The notes beneath the pieces were generated by a model. That model worked only from the letters and a program-made list of their open reading frames with translations, was not told the DNA's origin and made no database searches. Source: RGIG2094 sp045660065 (GTDB lineage Bacteria > Bacillota > Clostridia > RGIG6154). From it: DNA of 32,156 nucleotides. Both the position numbers and the translations under genes were made by a program. The stretch spans positions 1 through 32,156 of the forward strand of contig JAZRDC010000042.1 in NCBI GenBank assembly GCA_045660065.1, written 5' to 3'. Positions 24,840 through 32,100 of the stretch are shown in pieces (positions within the stretch are counted from its first letter, which is position 1; every line of letters begins with the position of its first letter).

Positions 24840-25445
24840 ATGGAAATAAAAGAAATTTTACTTGCTACCAATAATCAGGGCAAGGTTAAAGAAATGAAAT
24901 CAATTCTTGCTGACCTTGGAATAGATGTGTTTTCTTTAAAAGACAAAGGTATTGATATTGATGTTGAAGAAGACGGAAACACATTTGAAGAGAACGCAAT
25001 CAAAAAAGCAAAAGAAATAGCAGAAGTTTCAGGAATGATAACTGTTTCTGATGACTCAGGGCTTGAAGTGTACGCACTTGGTTTAAGACCTGGTATTTAC
25101 TCAGCACGTTATGCAGGTGAAGGCGCAACAAGTGATATGCTTTGCGAAAAAATCTTGTCAGAAATGGAAAACATTCCGAATGATGAGCGCGGAGCAAGAT
25201 TTGTAAGCGTAGTTGCAATTGTATATCCTGATGGTGAAACTCTTACTTTAAGAGGAGAGTGCGAAGGCGTAATTATCCACGAAAAGCGTGGGGATGGCGG
25301 ATTTGGTTATGATCCTGTATTTTACATTGAAAATAAGGGACAAACTTTTTCAGAAATGCCAATGGAAGAAAAAAATAAAATCAGCCACAGAGCAAAAGCC
25401 TTTTTTAAACTCAAAGAGCACTTGAAACAACAAATCAGCGAATAA
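24840..25445 (+). CDS. rdgB: RdgB/HAM1 non-canonical purine NTP pyrophosphatase
   Basis: A 201-residue enzyme that hydrolyses dITP, ITP and XTP to monophosphates, keeping deaminated purines out of nucleic acids. It shows A-T-N-N-Q-G-K near residue 8, the substrate loop S-D-D-S-G-L-E-V near 70 and F-G-Y-D-P-V-F near 155, all diagnostic. The frame extends to 24804 inside galK, but CGGAGGA at 24830-24836 supports ATG 24840. It is the last gene of the operon that begins at 19209. The pheST promoter begins 6 bases after its stop. Confidence 0.95.
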   Translation: MEIKEILLATNNQGKVKEMKSILADLGIDVFSLKDKGIDIDVEEDGNTFEENAIKKAKEIAEVSGMITVSDDSGLEVYALGLRPGIYSARYAGEGATSDMLCEKILSEMENIPNDERGARFVSVVAIVYPDGETLTLRGECEGVIIHEKRGDGGFGYDPVFYIENKGQTFSEMPMEEKNKISHRAKAFFKLKEHLKQQISE

Positions 25446-25450
25446 TTAAC

Positions 25451-25479
25451 TTGACATTTATTGTTAAATATGTTATCAT
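25451..25479 (+). promoter_or_regulatory. Promoter of the pheST leader
   Basis: TTGACA (25451-25456) and TATCAT (25474-25479) are 17 bases apart. Transcription should start near 25486. Confidence 0.75.
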
Positions 25480-25485
25480 ATTAAA

Positions 25486-25731
25486 AGGCTATGAAAATGT
25501 GTAAGTAGCGTATATTTCCGCAAAAGAGAGCAGATATCGTGGGCTGAAAGTGTCTGTTGTATGGGATATTGCGTGAATTTCAGCATTGGAGTCTCTTGCG
25601 AAAGCGAAAGTATAAGCAAGGTGTATTTGCCTCACGAAATAGGCATTTTAAGTGCAGAAATTAAATTTTTCTGAATTTGGGTGGTACCGCGGGTAATATG
25701 CTCGTCCCTTGTTGGGACGGGCATTTTTTTA
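25486..25731 (+). promoter_or_regulatory. T-box riboswitch, phenylalanine specific, controlling pheST
   Basis: A T-box leader that reads through only when uncharged tRNA-Phe binds. The T-box core GGGTGGTACCGCG lies at 25679-25691; its TGGT bulge can pair with the ACCA end of tRNA. Stem I base strands are AAGAGA (near 25522) and TCTCTT (near 25612). The specifier-loop region near 25575-25585 contains GAATTTCAGC, giving UUC (25579-25581) as specifier codon followed by a purine. This fits pheS and pheT downstream. It ends in an intrinsic terminator at 25700-25730. The specifier position is inferred from pattern, not folding software. Confidence 0.92.
25700..25730 (+). terminator. T-box regulated terminator
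   Basis: Stem GCTCGTCCC (25700-25708) pairs with GGGACGGGC (25714-25722, one U-G pair) around TTGTT, then seven T's. The competing antiterminator uses the T-box sequence just upstream. Confidence 0.9.
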
Positions 25732-25749
25732 TTGGAAAGGAAAGAGAAT

Positions 25750-26802
25750 ATGTCAGAAAAAACTTTAGAATTAAAACAAGAGTTTTTAAACGCTCTTGAA
25801 AGTGCAAATTCTATGGAAGAATTAGAAAACATCAGAATTGCATACCTTGGCAAAAAAGGTAGTATTACTGACCTTATGAAAGAAATGAAAAATCTTTCAA
25901 ACGAAGAAAAGAAAACTTTCGGTCAGAAAGTAAACGAACTTAAAAACGAAGTTTCGGATAAAATTTCAGAAAAGGCAGAAATTTTAAAGGCACAGGAACT
26001 TGAAAAAGAATATAATCTTATGCCTGAATTTGATATTTCAATGCCTGCCGATTTAAAAAGAGGTTCATATCATCCTATCACATTGGTTCAGCGCCAGTGC
26101 GAAAAGATTTTTAAATCAATGGGATTTACTGTTGAAGATTACGCAGAAGTTGTAAGTGACTACGAATGTTTTGAATCTTTAAACATTCCAAAACATCACC
26201 CTGCCCGTGATATGCAGGATACTTACTATCTTGAAAATGGTCAGTTGTTAAAATCACAGACATCTGCTGCTCAGAATGCTATTTATAAAAAATATAAAGA
26301 TGATTTAATCAACGAAGGAAAGCCAATCAAGGCGATTTTTCCAGGCAGATGCTTCAGAAACGAAGCAACCGATGCTTGTCACGAAAATACATTCTTCCAG
26401 ATGGAAGGTATTATGGTAGATAAGAATATTTCTATCTCAAACCTTATTTTCTTTATGAAAACTATGCTTTCAGAAGTTTTCCAGAAAGATATTAAAGTAA
26501 GACTTCGCCCTGGGTTTTTCCCATTCGTTGAACCGGGTTTTGAACTTGATATCAGTTGTCTTATTTGTGGCGGCGAAGGATGTCCATCATGTAAGCACAG
26601 CGGATGGCTTGAACTTTGCCCATGTGGAATGATTCACCCTGAAGTATTAAAAGCAGGCGGAATTGACCCTGAAGAATACACAGGTTTTGCATTTGGTCTT
26701 GGACTTACAAGACTTGCTATGATGAAATACGGAATTAAAGATATTCGTGATTTAAATAGCGGTAGTTTAAAAGTATTATCACAGTTTACAGAGGATAAAT
26801 AA
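25750..26802 (+). CDS. pheS: Phenylalanyl-tRNA synthetase alpha subunit
   Basis: A 350-residue class II synthetase subunit that charges tRNA-Phe as part of an alpha2-beta2 enzyme. Residues 1-95 are the N-terminal coiled coil that contacts tRNA. The catalytic core has motif 2 (F-P-G-R-C-F-R-N-E near 197) and motif 3 (G-F-A-F-G-L-G-L-T-R near 317). It also has a Cys-rich loop (C-L-I-C-G-G-E-G-C-P-S-C near 260) found in many Firmicutes PheS and possibly metal binding. ATG 25750 follows GGAAAGG; the frame opens earlier inside the T-box but without a start signal. pheT follows after 17 bases. Confidence 0.96.
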   Translation: MSEKTLELKQEFLNALESANSMEELENIRIAYLGKKGSITDLMKEMKNLSNEEKKTFGQKVNELKNEVSDKISEKAEILKAQELEKEYNLMPEFDISMPADLKRGSYHPITLVQRQCEKIFKSMGFTVEDYAEVVSDYECFESLNIPKHHPARDMQDTYYLENGQLLKSQTSAAQNAIYKKYKDDLINEGKPIKAIFPGRCFRNEATDACHENTFFQMEGIMVDKNISISNLIFFMKTMLSEVFQKDIKVRLRPGFFPFVEPGFELDISCLICGGEGCPSCKHSGWLELCPCGMIHPEVLKAGGIDPEEYTGFAFGLGLTRLAMMKYGIKDIRDLNSGSLKVLSQFTEDK

Positions 26803-26819
26803 GAAAGGGGAGGCTAATA

Positions 26820-29180
26820 ATGTTTTTATCAATGAACTGGATTTCAGATTTTGTTGACCTCTCAGGTCTTGACAAAATTGCGTTAATTAATAAATTTTCG
26901 CTTTCAACTGCAGAAGTTGAAAATGAAATATTCTTTAAAGGTAGCGATATTGAAGGGATAGTTGTAGCAGAAATTAAATCTGTTGAAGACCACCCTGAAT
27001 CAAAAAAACTGCATCTTTTAAAAGTTGATGCAGGTAATGGTGAGTTAACTGATGTTGTATGCGGTGCACCTAACGTAAGAGTAGGTATGAAAACTGCTTT
27101 TGCAAAAATTGGTGCTAAAATCGGAGAAATTGAAATTACACCAAGAAAACTTGCAGGTTATACTTCGTATGGTATGTGCTGTTCTGAAAAAGAAATCGGT
27201 ATCAGCGACAACAACGACGGAATTATGGAAATTACTGACGATTTGCCTTGCGGTACAGATTTAAAACAGGCTTATCAGATTGATGATATTGTTTTTGAAG
27301 TTGATAACAAATCTTTAACAAACCGTCCTGACCTTTGGGGTCATTACGGTATTGCCCGTGAATTTGCAGCACTTGCAAACAGACCATTAAAACCTGTCGA
27401 TGGTGTAGATTTGTCAAAGTATGATTCTTTACCAAAACTTGATTTAAAAATTGAAGACAAACTCTGCCAGAGATATTCTTGTCTTTCATTTGAAAATATC
27501 AATGTGCATACAAGTCCTGTTAATATGAGAATAAGACTTTTCTATTGCGGTATGAGAGCACTCAATTTCCTCGCTGACCTTACAAATTACCTTATGCTTG
27601 AACTTGGTCAGCCAATGCACGCGTTCGATTCAAGAAAAGTTGAAAAAATCAGAATTAAGCGTTTTGATAAGCCATTTAAATTTGAAACTTTGGATGGTAT
27701 AACCCGTGATATTGATGAAAATACACTTATGATTTGTAACGGCGACACACCAGTTGCAATTGCAGGTATTATGGGCGGTCTTGATTCAGAAATTGTTGAA
27801 GATACTACAACTCTTACATTAGAATCTGCTACATTTGATTCAGTTTCTATCAGAAAATCAACTGTAAGACTTGCTCACAGAACAGATGCTTCAATGAGAT
27901 ATGAAAAGTGCCTTGATCCTGAAATCACAACAGTTGCAATTTCAAGATTTGTAAAACTTTTGACAGATATTGATAACGGTGCAAAAGTTGTATCATCACT
28001 TACTGACGAATATGCAGTTAAATATGATAAAATCAATCTTGCGTTTGATAAAAAATTTGTTGATCGTTATACAGGAATTGAAATCCCAAATGAAACAATA
28101 GTAAATACTTTAAGTGCACTTGGTTTTGGAGTTGAACTTTCAGGCAATGACTTTAAAGTTGAAGTTCCAAGTTGGAGAGCAACAAAAGATGTTACTATGA
28201 AAGCAGATATCATTGAAGAAATCACAAGAATTTATGGTTATGATAACTTTGATGTAAATACTGCTTTAGCGCCGCTTTATCCTGTTCGCGAAATTCAGGA
28301 AAAATCAGTTGAAGACAGTATTAAAGATATTTTGGTTAAGCGTTATTCGCTCCACGAACTCCATTCATATGTCTGGGCTTATTATGATGAATATAAAGCG
28401 CTTGGTATTGAAGTTGATGATAATATTAAACTTGTTAACTCAACCAATCCAAATATTGAAACAATAAGAAAATCAATTATTCCTACACAACTTTGTCAGG
28501 TTAAATATAACACTTCATTTGACAGCGATTTCGGTGTGTTTGAAGTTGGTAGAGTAATAGAAGGTTTAAATTCTGAAGGTTTGTGCGATGAACACAAAAA
28601 ACTTGCAATTACACTTTTTGCAAAAACAGAAGATATTGAAAAAACATATTTCAAACTTCGCGATATTCTTGCAGTGTTAGCAGACGATATTAAGCACGAA
28701 ACTCTTGCTTTTGAAGCAATTGAAAAGACTGCAAGTTATGAACATCCGAAAAATCTTAATAAGATTATTCTCTGTGGTGAAGAAATCGGTAAGATTGGTA
28801 TTGTAAATCCAACAGTTTCCAAAAAAATCGACAAAAAAGCAAATATTGTTTTTGCGGAAATTGATGTTGAAAAATTCGCAGCTGTTGAAAACCTTAGTAT
28901 CAAATACGAAGAACCATCAAAATTCCCGGGAATTGATATTGATATCACATTTATGTCAGATAAATTTGCTCCTATTGCAGAAGCAGTTAAAAACGCATCT
29001 TGCCAACTTATCAAAGGTGTAGATGTTGCAGATATCTATATCGATGATGCAGGTAAAGCGATTACTGTAAGAATTGAATTTGCACATCCTGAAAGAACAC
29101 TTACTAAAGATGAGGTTATGGATGTAATTGATAAAATTACCAACGACCTTGAAAGTGAAGGTATTGCACTTAAAAAATAA
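26820..29180 (+). CDS. pheT: Phenylalanyl-tRNA synthetase beta subunit
   Basis: The 786-residue partner of PheS. Residues 40-150 form the OB-fold tRNA-binding domain (G-I-V-V-A-E-I-K near 45, C-G-A-P-N-V near 81). The B3/B4 editing region spans roughly 200-390 (L-E-L-G-Q-P-M-H-A-F-D near 260, G-I-M-G-G near 315). The B5 domain follows at about 400-480. The C-terminal anticodon-binding FDX-ACB domain (about 695-786) has K-F-P-G-I-D-I-D-I and ends normally. ATG 26820 follows AAAGGGGAGG. Length and domain order are standard. Confidence 0.96.
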   Translation: MFLSMNWISDFVDLSGLDKIALINKFSLSTAEVENEIFFKGSDIEGIVVAEIKSVEDHPESKKLHLLKVDAGNGELTDVVCGAPNVRVGMKTAFAKIGAKIGEIEITPRKLAGYTSYGMCCSEKEIGISDNNDGIMEITDDLPCGTDLKQAYQIDDIVFEVDNKSLTNRPDLWGHYGIAREFAALANRPLKPVDGVDLSKYDSLPKLDLKIEDKLCQRYSCLSFENINVHTSPVNMRIRLFYCGMRALNFLADLTNYLMLELGQPMHAFDSRKVEKIRIKRFDKPFKFETLDGITRDIDENTLMICNGDTPVAIAGIMGGLDSEIVEDTTTLTLESATFDSVSIRKSTVRLAHRTDASMRYEKCLDPEITTVAISRFVKLLTDIDNGAKVVSSLTDEYAVKYDKINLAFDKKFVDRYTGIEIPNETIVNTLSALGFGVELSGNDFKVEVPSWRATKDVTMKADIIEEITRIYGYDNFDVNTALAPLYPVREIQEKSVEDSIKDILVKRYSLHELHSYVWAYYDEYKALGIEVDDNIKLVNSTNPNIETIRKSIIPTQLCQVKYNTSFDSDFGVFEVGRVIEGLNSEGLCDEHKKLAITLFAKTEDIEKTYFKLRDILAVLADDIKHETLAFEAIEKTASYEHPKNLNKIILCGEEIGKIGIVNPTVSKKIDKKANIVFAEIDVEKFAAVENLSIKYEEPSKFPGIDIDITFMSDKFAPIAEAVKNASCQLIKGVDVADIYIDDAGKAITVRIEFAHPERTLTKDEVMDVIDKITNDLESEGIALKK

Positions 29181-29190
29181 TAAAATTTTA

Positions 29191-29227
29191 AACTACTGCT
29201 GAAAATAATGTCAGCAGTAGTTTTTTA
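29191..29227 (+). terminator. Terminator after pheT
   Basis: A 12-bp perfect stem (29191-29202, AACTACTGCTGA, with 29211-29222) has an 8-base loop and a T tract. Confidence 0.92.
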
Positions 29228-29238
29228 ATTTATTTCTA

Positions 29239-29267
29239 TTGATTTTTATGCTCAAATGTGGTATCAT
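29239..29267 (+). promoter_or_regulatory. Promoter of aspS
   Basis: TTGATT (29239-29244) and TATCAT (29262-29267) are 17 bases apart, about 34 bases before the ATG at 29301. There is no room for a T-box leader, unlike pheST. Confidence 0.65.
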
Positions 29268-29300
29268 AAATAAGTAAATTTATACGTTGGAGGAAATGTG

Positions 29301-30635
29301 ATGGAAAGAACTTATATTTCAGATATAAAAGAAAATATGGGTAAACCTGTTAAGGTACAGGGCTTCATAGAAAATTTAAGAAACAGTAAGTATATGGCAT
29401 TTATTGTTTTGAAAGATATTACAGGTAAAATTCAGGTAACAGTTGAAAAAGAAAAATTGCCTGAACTTTGCGATACAATTGATTCTTTAACAGGTGATTC
29501 AGTTATCACTGTTGTTGGTACTGCTGTAGAAAACGAGTATGTTAAAATGGGCGGTATTGAAATCATTCCTGAATCAATTGTTGCAGAATCTATTGCCGAT
29601 GCACTTCCGATTGCAAGAAAAGAAATTCCTGCAACCAAGAAAAAACAGGCAGTAGAACGCTCAAGCATCGACCAGAGAATTGACTATCGTTGGGTTGATT
29701 TAAGAACTGATGAAAATCAGCTTATGTTCAAGGTGCAGACTGCATTTGTTGCTGCAATGCGTGAATTCTTGCTTGATAAAAAATTTATTGAAATCCACAC
29801 ACCAAAACTTATCGGTACAGCAAGTGAAAGTGGATCAGATGTATTTGAAGTTAAATATTTTGATACAAATGCTTATCTTGCACAGAGTCCACAGTTCTAT
29901 AAACAGATGGCTATGGCAAGCGGATTTGAAAGAATTTTTGAAATTGGACCTGTTTTCAGAGCGGAAAAATCTTTCACAAGTAAACATGCAACTGAATTTA
30001 CAGGATTTGACCTTGAATTCAGTTATATCGAATCATACAAAGATGTTATGAAAATAGAAGAAGAACTTTTAACTGCTGCTCTTAAGAAAGTTTCAGACCT
30101 TTATGGCGCTGAAATTAAAGAACTTTTTGGCATGGAAACAATTGTTCCAAAAACTCCCTTCCCGGTTGTAACTCTTGCTGAACTTTATAAAGGTTTAGAA
30201 GAAGATTTTGGCTACACAGTTGATGAATCTGAAAAGGGAGACCTTACAACAGAAGCAGAAAAATTAAGTTATGAATGGGTTAAAAAGCACTACGACCATG
30301 AATTCTTATTTGTAACAGATTTTGACGCTGAAAAGAGAGCGTTTTATCATATGAGAGACGAAAAAGGCGTTCCAATGGGATATGACCTTATATGGAGAGG
30401 CGTTGAAATCACAACAGGTGCTCAGAGAGAACATCGTTATGATGTGTTAAAAGCCCAGGCTCAGGAAAAAGGTTTGGCTGATGATGTTAAATTCTATCTT
30501 GAATTCTTCAAATATGGTTGTCCTCCGCACGGCGGTTTCGGTCTCGGCATTGACAGAATGACAATGCTTTTACTCGGAGTTCATATTAAAGATTGTATGT
30601 TTATCTTCAGAGGTCCAAACAGACTTCATCCGTAA
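29301..30635 (+). CDS. aspS: Aspartyl-tRNA synthetase, archaeal/short type (AspRS2)
   Basis: A 444-residue class IIb synthetase. The OB-fold anticodon domain fills residues 1-105. The catalytic domain has S-P-Q-F-Y-K-Q-M near 199, motif 2 G-P-V-F-R-A-E near 215, G-V-E-I-T-T-G-A-Q-R near 372 and motif 3 G-F-G-L-G-I-D-R-M near 415. It lacks the GAD insertion of normal bacterial AspRS and matches the archaeal-type enzyme found in some Clostridia. That enzyme is often non-discriminating, making Asp-tRNA-Asn for GatCAB. At the site of Trp26/His26 in archaeal enzymes this protein has Glu, so discrimination cannot be called. An asnS or related lysS-like paralog is less likely because AsnRS motifs are absent. 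ATG 29301 follows TTGGAGGA. Confidence 0.8.
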   Translation: MERTYISDIKENMGKPVKVQGFIENLRNSKYMAFIVLKDITGKIQVTVEKEKLPELCDTIDSLTGDSVITVVGTAVENEYVKMGGIEIIPESIVAESIADALPIARKEIPATKKKQAVERSSIDQRIDYRWVDLRTDENQLMFKVQTAFVAAMREFLLDKKFIEIHTPKLIGTASESGSDVFEVKYFDTNAYLAQSPQFYKQMAMASGFERIFEIGPVFRAEKSFTSKHATEFTGFDLEFSYIESYKDVMKIEEELLTAALKKVSDLYGAEIKELFGMETIVPKTPFPVVTLAELYKGLEEDFGYTVDESEKGDLTTEAEKLSYEWVKKHYDHEFLFVTDFDAEKRAFYHMRDEKGVPMGYDLIWRGVEITTGAQREHRYDVLKAQAQEKGLADDVKFYLEFFKYGCPPHGGFGLGIDRMTMLLLGVHIKDCMFIFRGPNRLHP

Positions 30636-30650
30636 GTTAACAAATATAAA

Positions 30651-30682
30651 ATATCCCCTGCAAATGCAGGGGATTGTTTTGT
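30651..30682. terminator. Bidirectional terminator between aspS and ksgA
   Basis: Stem ATCCCCTGC (30653-30661) pairs perfectly with GCAGGGGAT (30666-30674) around AAAT. T-rich sequence follows on the plus side, and TATTTTATATTTG follows on the minus side. It serves both convergent genes. Confidence 0.85.
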
Positions 30683-31539
30683 TATTTTTTTAATTCTGAA
30701 AACAAGTTGCAGATTTTTTCAAAATCAAATATACTGAGTGCTTCACCGCGGATTGTTTCTGAAATACTAAGTTCATTAAGAACTTTTTTAATATCATCCT
30801 TGCTGATGTCAGAGAAATTGTTGGAAATTGCATTAACCAGCGTTTTTCTTCGCTGACCAAAAGCGGCTTTTATGATTTTAAAGAAAAGTTTTTCATCAGA
30901 AACATCAACTCTTTTTTTATCAAGAATATCTAAGCAAACAACGGCAGATTCAACTTTAGGAGCAGGAACAAATGCACCTGCGGGAACTGTGAATTTGATG
31001 TTTGCATCTGCGTAATAGTTAATTGCAAGTGTCATTGCACCGTAATCTTTAGTGTTAGGTTTTGCGACAAGTCTTTCTGCTACTTCTTTCTGAATCATTA
31101 TAACAATTGTTTTTAAATTCCTTGTTTCCTCAAGAATTTTCATAACAATAGGTGTTGTGATGTAATAGGGAAGGTTTGCAATAACCTTAACTGACTCATA
31201 TTTTTCTGTAATAGAATTCAAGTCAAATTTCATAACATCCTGGTTTATTACTTCAATATTGTCATAATCCGAAGTAATATCAGGAAGAATATTTGCAATA
31301 TTGCTGTCAATTTCAATTGCGTATACTTTTTTTGCTTTTTCAGCAATACGGGTGGTAAGCACCCCAAGACCTGGACCGATTTCTATTATAACATCATTTT
31401 CTGATATATTACCACTGTCAACAATGGCATTTAGATAATGCTCATCAAAAAGAAAATTCTGTCCAAGTCCTTTATGAAAAATCAGATTGTGTTCAGTCAT
31501 TATTTTCTTGATTTGAGCAGGCGAATTTATGTGTGCCAA
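30682..31539 (-). CDS. rsmA: 16S rRNA dimethyladenosine transferase KsgA/RsmA
   Basis: A roughly 285-residue methyltransferase that dimethylates the two adjacent adenosines in the 3' hairpin of 16S rRNA. N-terminal G-L-G-Q-N-F-L near residue 25 and SAM motif I E-I-G-P-G-L-G-V-L-T near 55 are visible. The catalytic motif A-N-L-P-Y-Y-I-T near 123 and the C-terminal Q-R-R-K-T-L near 230 are also present. The start is probably TTG 31539, eight bases after AAGGAG (31548-31553). The longer GTG start at 31548 overlaps that site. Loss of this enzyme gives kasugamycin resistance in other bacteria. Confidence 0.95.
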   Translation of the reverse strand: MAHINSPAQIKKIMTEHNLIFHKGLGQNFLFDEHYLNAIVDSGNISENDVIIEIGPGLGVLTTRIAEKAKKVYAIEIDSNIANILPDITSDYDNIEVINQDVMKFDLNSITEKYESVKVIANLPYYITTPIVMKILEETRNLKTIVIMIQKEVAERLVAKPNTKDYGAMTLAINYYADANIKFTVPAGAFVPAPKVESAVVCLDILDKKRVDVSDEKLFFKIIKAAFGQRRKTLVNAISNNFSDISKDDIKKVLNELSISETIRGEALSIFDFEKICNLFSELKK

Positions 31540-31572
31540 TTTTATCACTCCTTAATTGGTGTAAATATGCTA

Positions 31573-31607
31573 TAAAAAATCGGAGCAAAGTAAAGCTTTG
31601 CTCCGAT
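31573..31607 (-). terminator. Terminator after tRNA-Leu
   Basis: A 12-bp perfect stem (31579-31590, ATCGGAGCAAAG, with 31596-31607) has a 5-base loop. On the minus strand it is followed by TTTTTTATA. It lies one base past the tRNA's encoded CCA. Confidence 0.9.
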
Positions 31608-31608
31608 G

Positions 31609-31695
31609 TGGTGCAGGTAACAGGACTTGAACCTGCATGAAACCTAATTCACATGGACCTGAACCATGCGCGTCTGCCAATTCCGCCATACCTGC
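31609..31695 (-). tRNA. tRNA-Leu(CAG)
   Basis: An 87-base class II tRNA on the minus strand. Acceptor strands GCAGGTA and TACCTGC pair fully, with discriminator A and an encoded CCA (31609-31611). The anticodon stem CATGG/CCATG encloses loop TTCAGGT, so the anticodon is CAG (Leu, CUG). A long variable arm (TGAA, TTAGGT, TTCA) and a T arm with GGTTCAAGTCC are present. It has its own terminator. Confidence 0.95.
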
Positions 31696-31719
31696 ATATA
31701 AATTTATTATTTGAATAAA

Positions 31720-31853
31720 GATTGGCTACATCGGCAGCCGCACTTTATACGCGAAACAGCCTGTGGTACCCAAAATCAAAGATTTTGACCACAATGCCTT
31801 TTCGCACTCACTTTTTCTGCCACAGGCAGCGTTCGTGCTCAAAGCTACCAATC
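31720..31853. repeat. 134-bp imperfect inverted-repeat element beside tRNA-Leu
   Basis: The ends are GATTGG (31720) and CCAATC (31853). The centre is a hairpin, CAAAATC-AAA-GATTTTG (about 31771-31787), flanked by TGTGGT/ACCACA. Further out GCGAAACAGCC pairs loosely with the complement of GCCTTTTCGC. A separate 8-bp pair, GCCTGTGG with CCACAGGC, spans the middle. It is transcribed toward tRNA-Leu from the promoter at 31886. It could be a small mobile element, a non-coding RNA, or a processed spacer. A 62-codon ORF across it is not supported as a gene. Confidence 0.55.
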
Positions 31854-31865
31854 CGCCATACCTGC
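31844..31865 (-). pseudogene. Truncated second copy of tRNA-Leu (5' part only)
   Basis: On the minus strand 31865-31852 reads GCAGGTATGGCGGA, identical to the first 14 bases of the intact tRNA-Leu, followed by TTGGTAGC instead of ATTGGCAGAC. No matching anticodon arm or 3' acceptor strand follows. Sequence after it belongs to the inverted-repeat element. It looks like a tRNA copy cut by insertion or recombination. Confidence 0.6.
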
Positions 31866-31885
31866 AAGTAAAAACTACAAAAAGT

Positions 31886-31914
31886 ATTCTAACATAAAAT
31901 GCAGGAAAAATCAA
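31886..31914 (-). promoter_or_regulatory. Promoter for the tRNA-Leu transcript
   Basis: On the minus strand TTGATT (31909-31914) and TAGAAT (31886-31891) are 17 bases apart. The -35 box lies within the upstream gene's terminator hairpin (its loop plus the left-arm edge). Confidence 0.5.
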
Positions 31915-31930
31915 GGTTTTTCCTGCATTT
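31893..31930 (-). terminator. Terminator after the oadB-linked small gene
   Basis: A 14-bp perfect stem (31897-31910, AAATGCAGGAAAAA, with 31917-31930) has a 6-base loop and is followed on the minus strand by TTTTATG. It starts 17 bases past the stop of the 45-aa gene. Confidence 0.85.
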
Positions 31931-31947
31931 TTCCTAAAAGTTATTAA

Positions 31948-32085
31948 TTATTTATCTGAGTCTTTGGTTGTTTTGTTTAAAATTACAGTTAAAAGAATAA
32001 TTACTCCGATTACTATAAATATGCCTAGCATACCAAGACCCATATATTTAAGATTACTAACAAAATTCATTGGATTAAATTGCAT
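31948..32085 (-). CDS. Small single-pass membrane protein linked to oadB (OadG-like?)
   Basis: 45 codons from ATG 32085 to TAA 31948-31950, with CGGAGGT 7 bases upstream and 15 bases after the oadB stop. It has a short polar N-terminus (M-Q-F-N-P-M-N-F), one membrane segment (about residues 15-36, G-L-G-M-L-G-I-F-I-V-I-G-V) and a charged tail (K-T-T-K-D-S-D-K). The start at ATG 32090 is out of frame. A one-helix protein directly after OadB would fit a small gamma-like subunit that helps assemble a Na+-pumping decarboxylase. That role is inferred from position and shape only. A strong terminator follows. Confidence 0.7.
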   Translation of the reverse strand: MQFNPMNFVSNLKYMGLGMLGIFIVIGVIILLTVILNKTTKDSDK

Positions 32086-32100
32086 ATCATTTACCTCCGA

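Noticed and set aside
31726..31914. 62-codon ORF on the minus strand upstream of tRNA-Leu
   Set aside because: It starts inside a terminator/promoter region, has no ribosome binding site and runs through the tRNA fragment and inverted repeats; better explained as a structured element.
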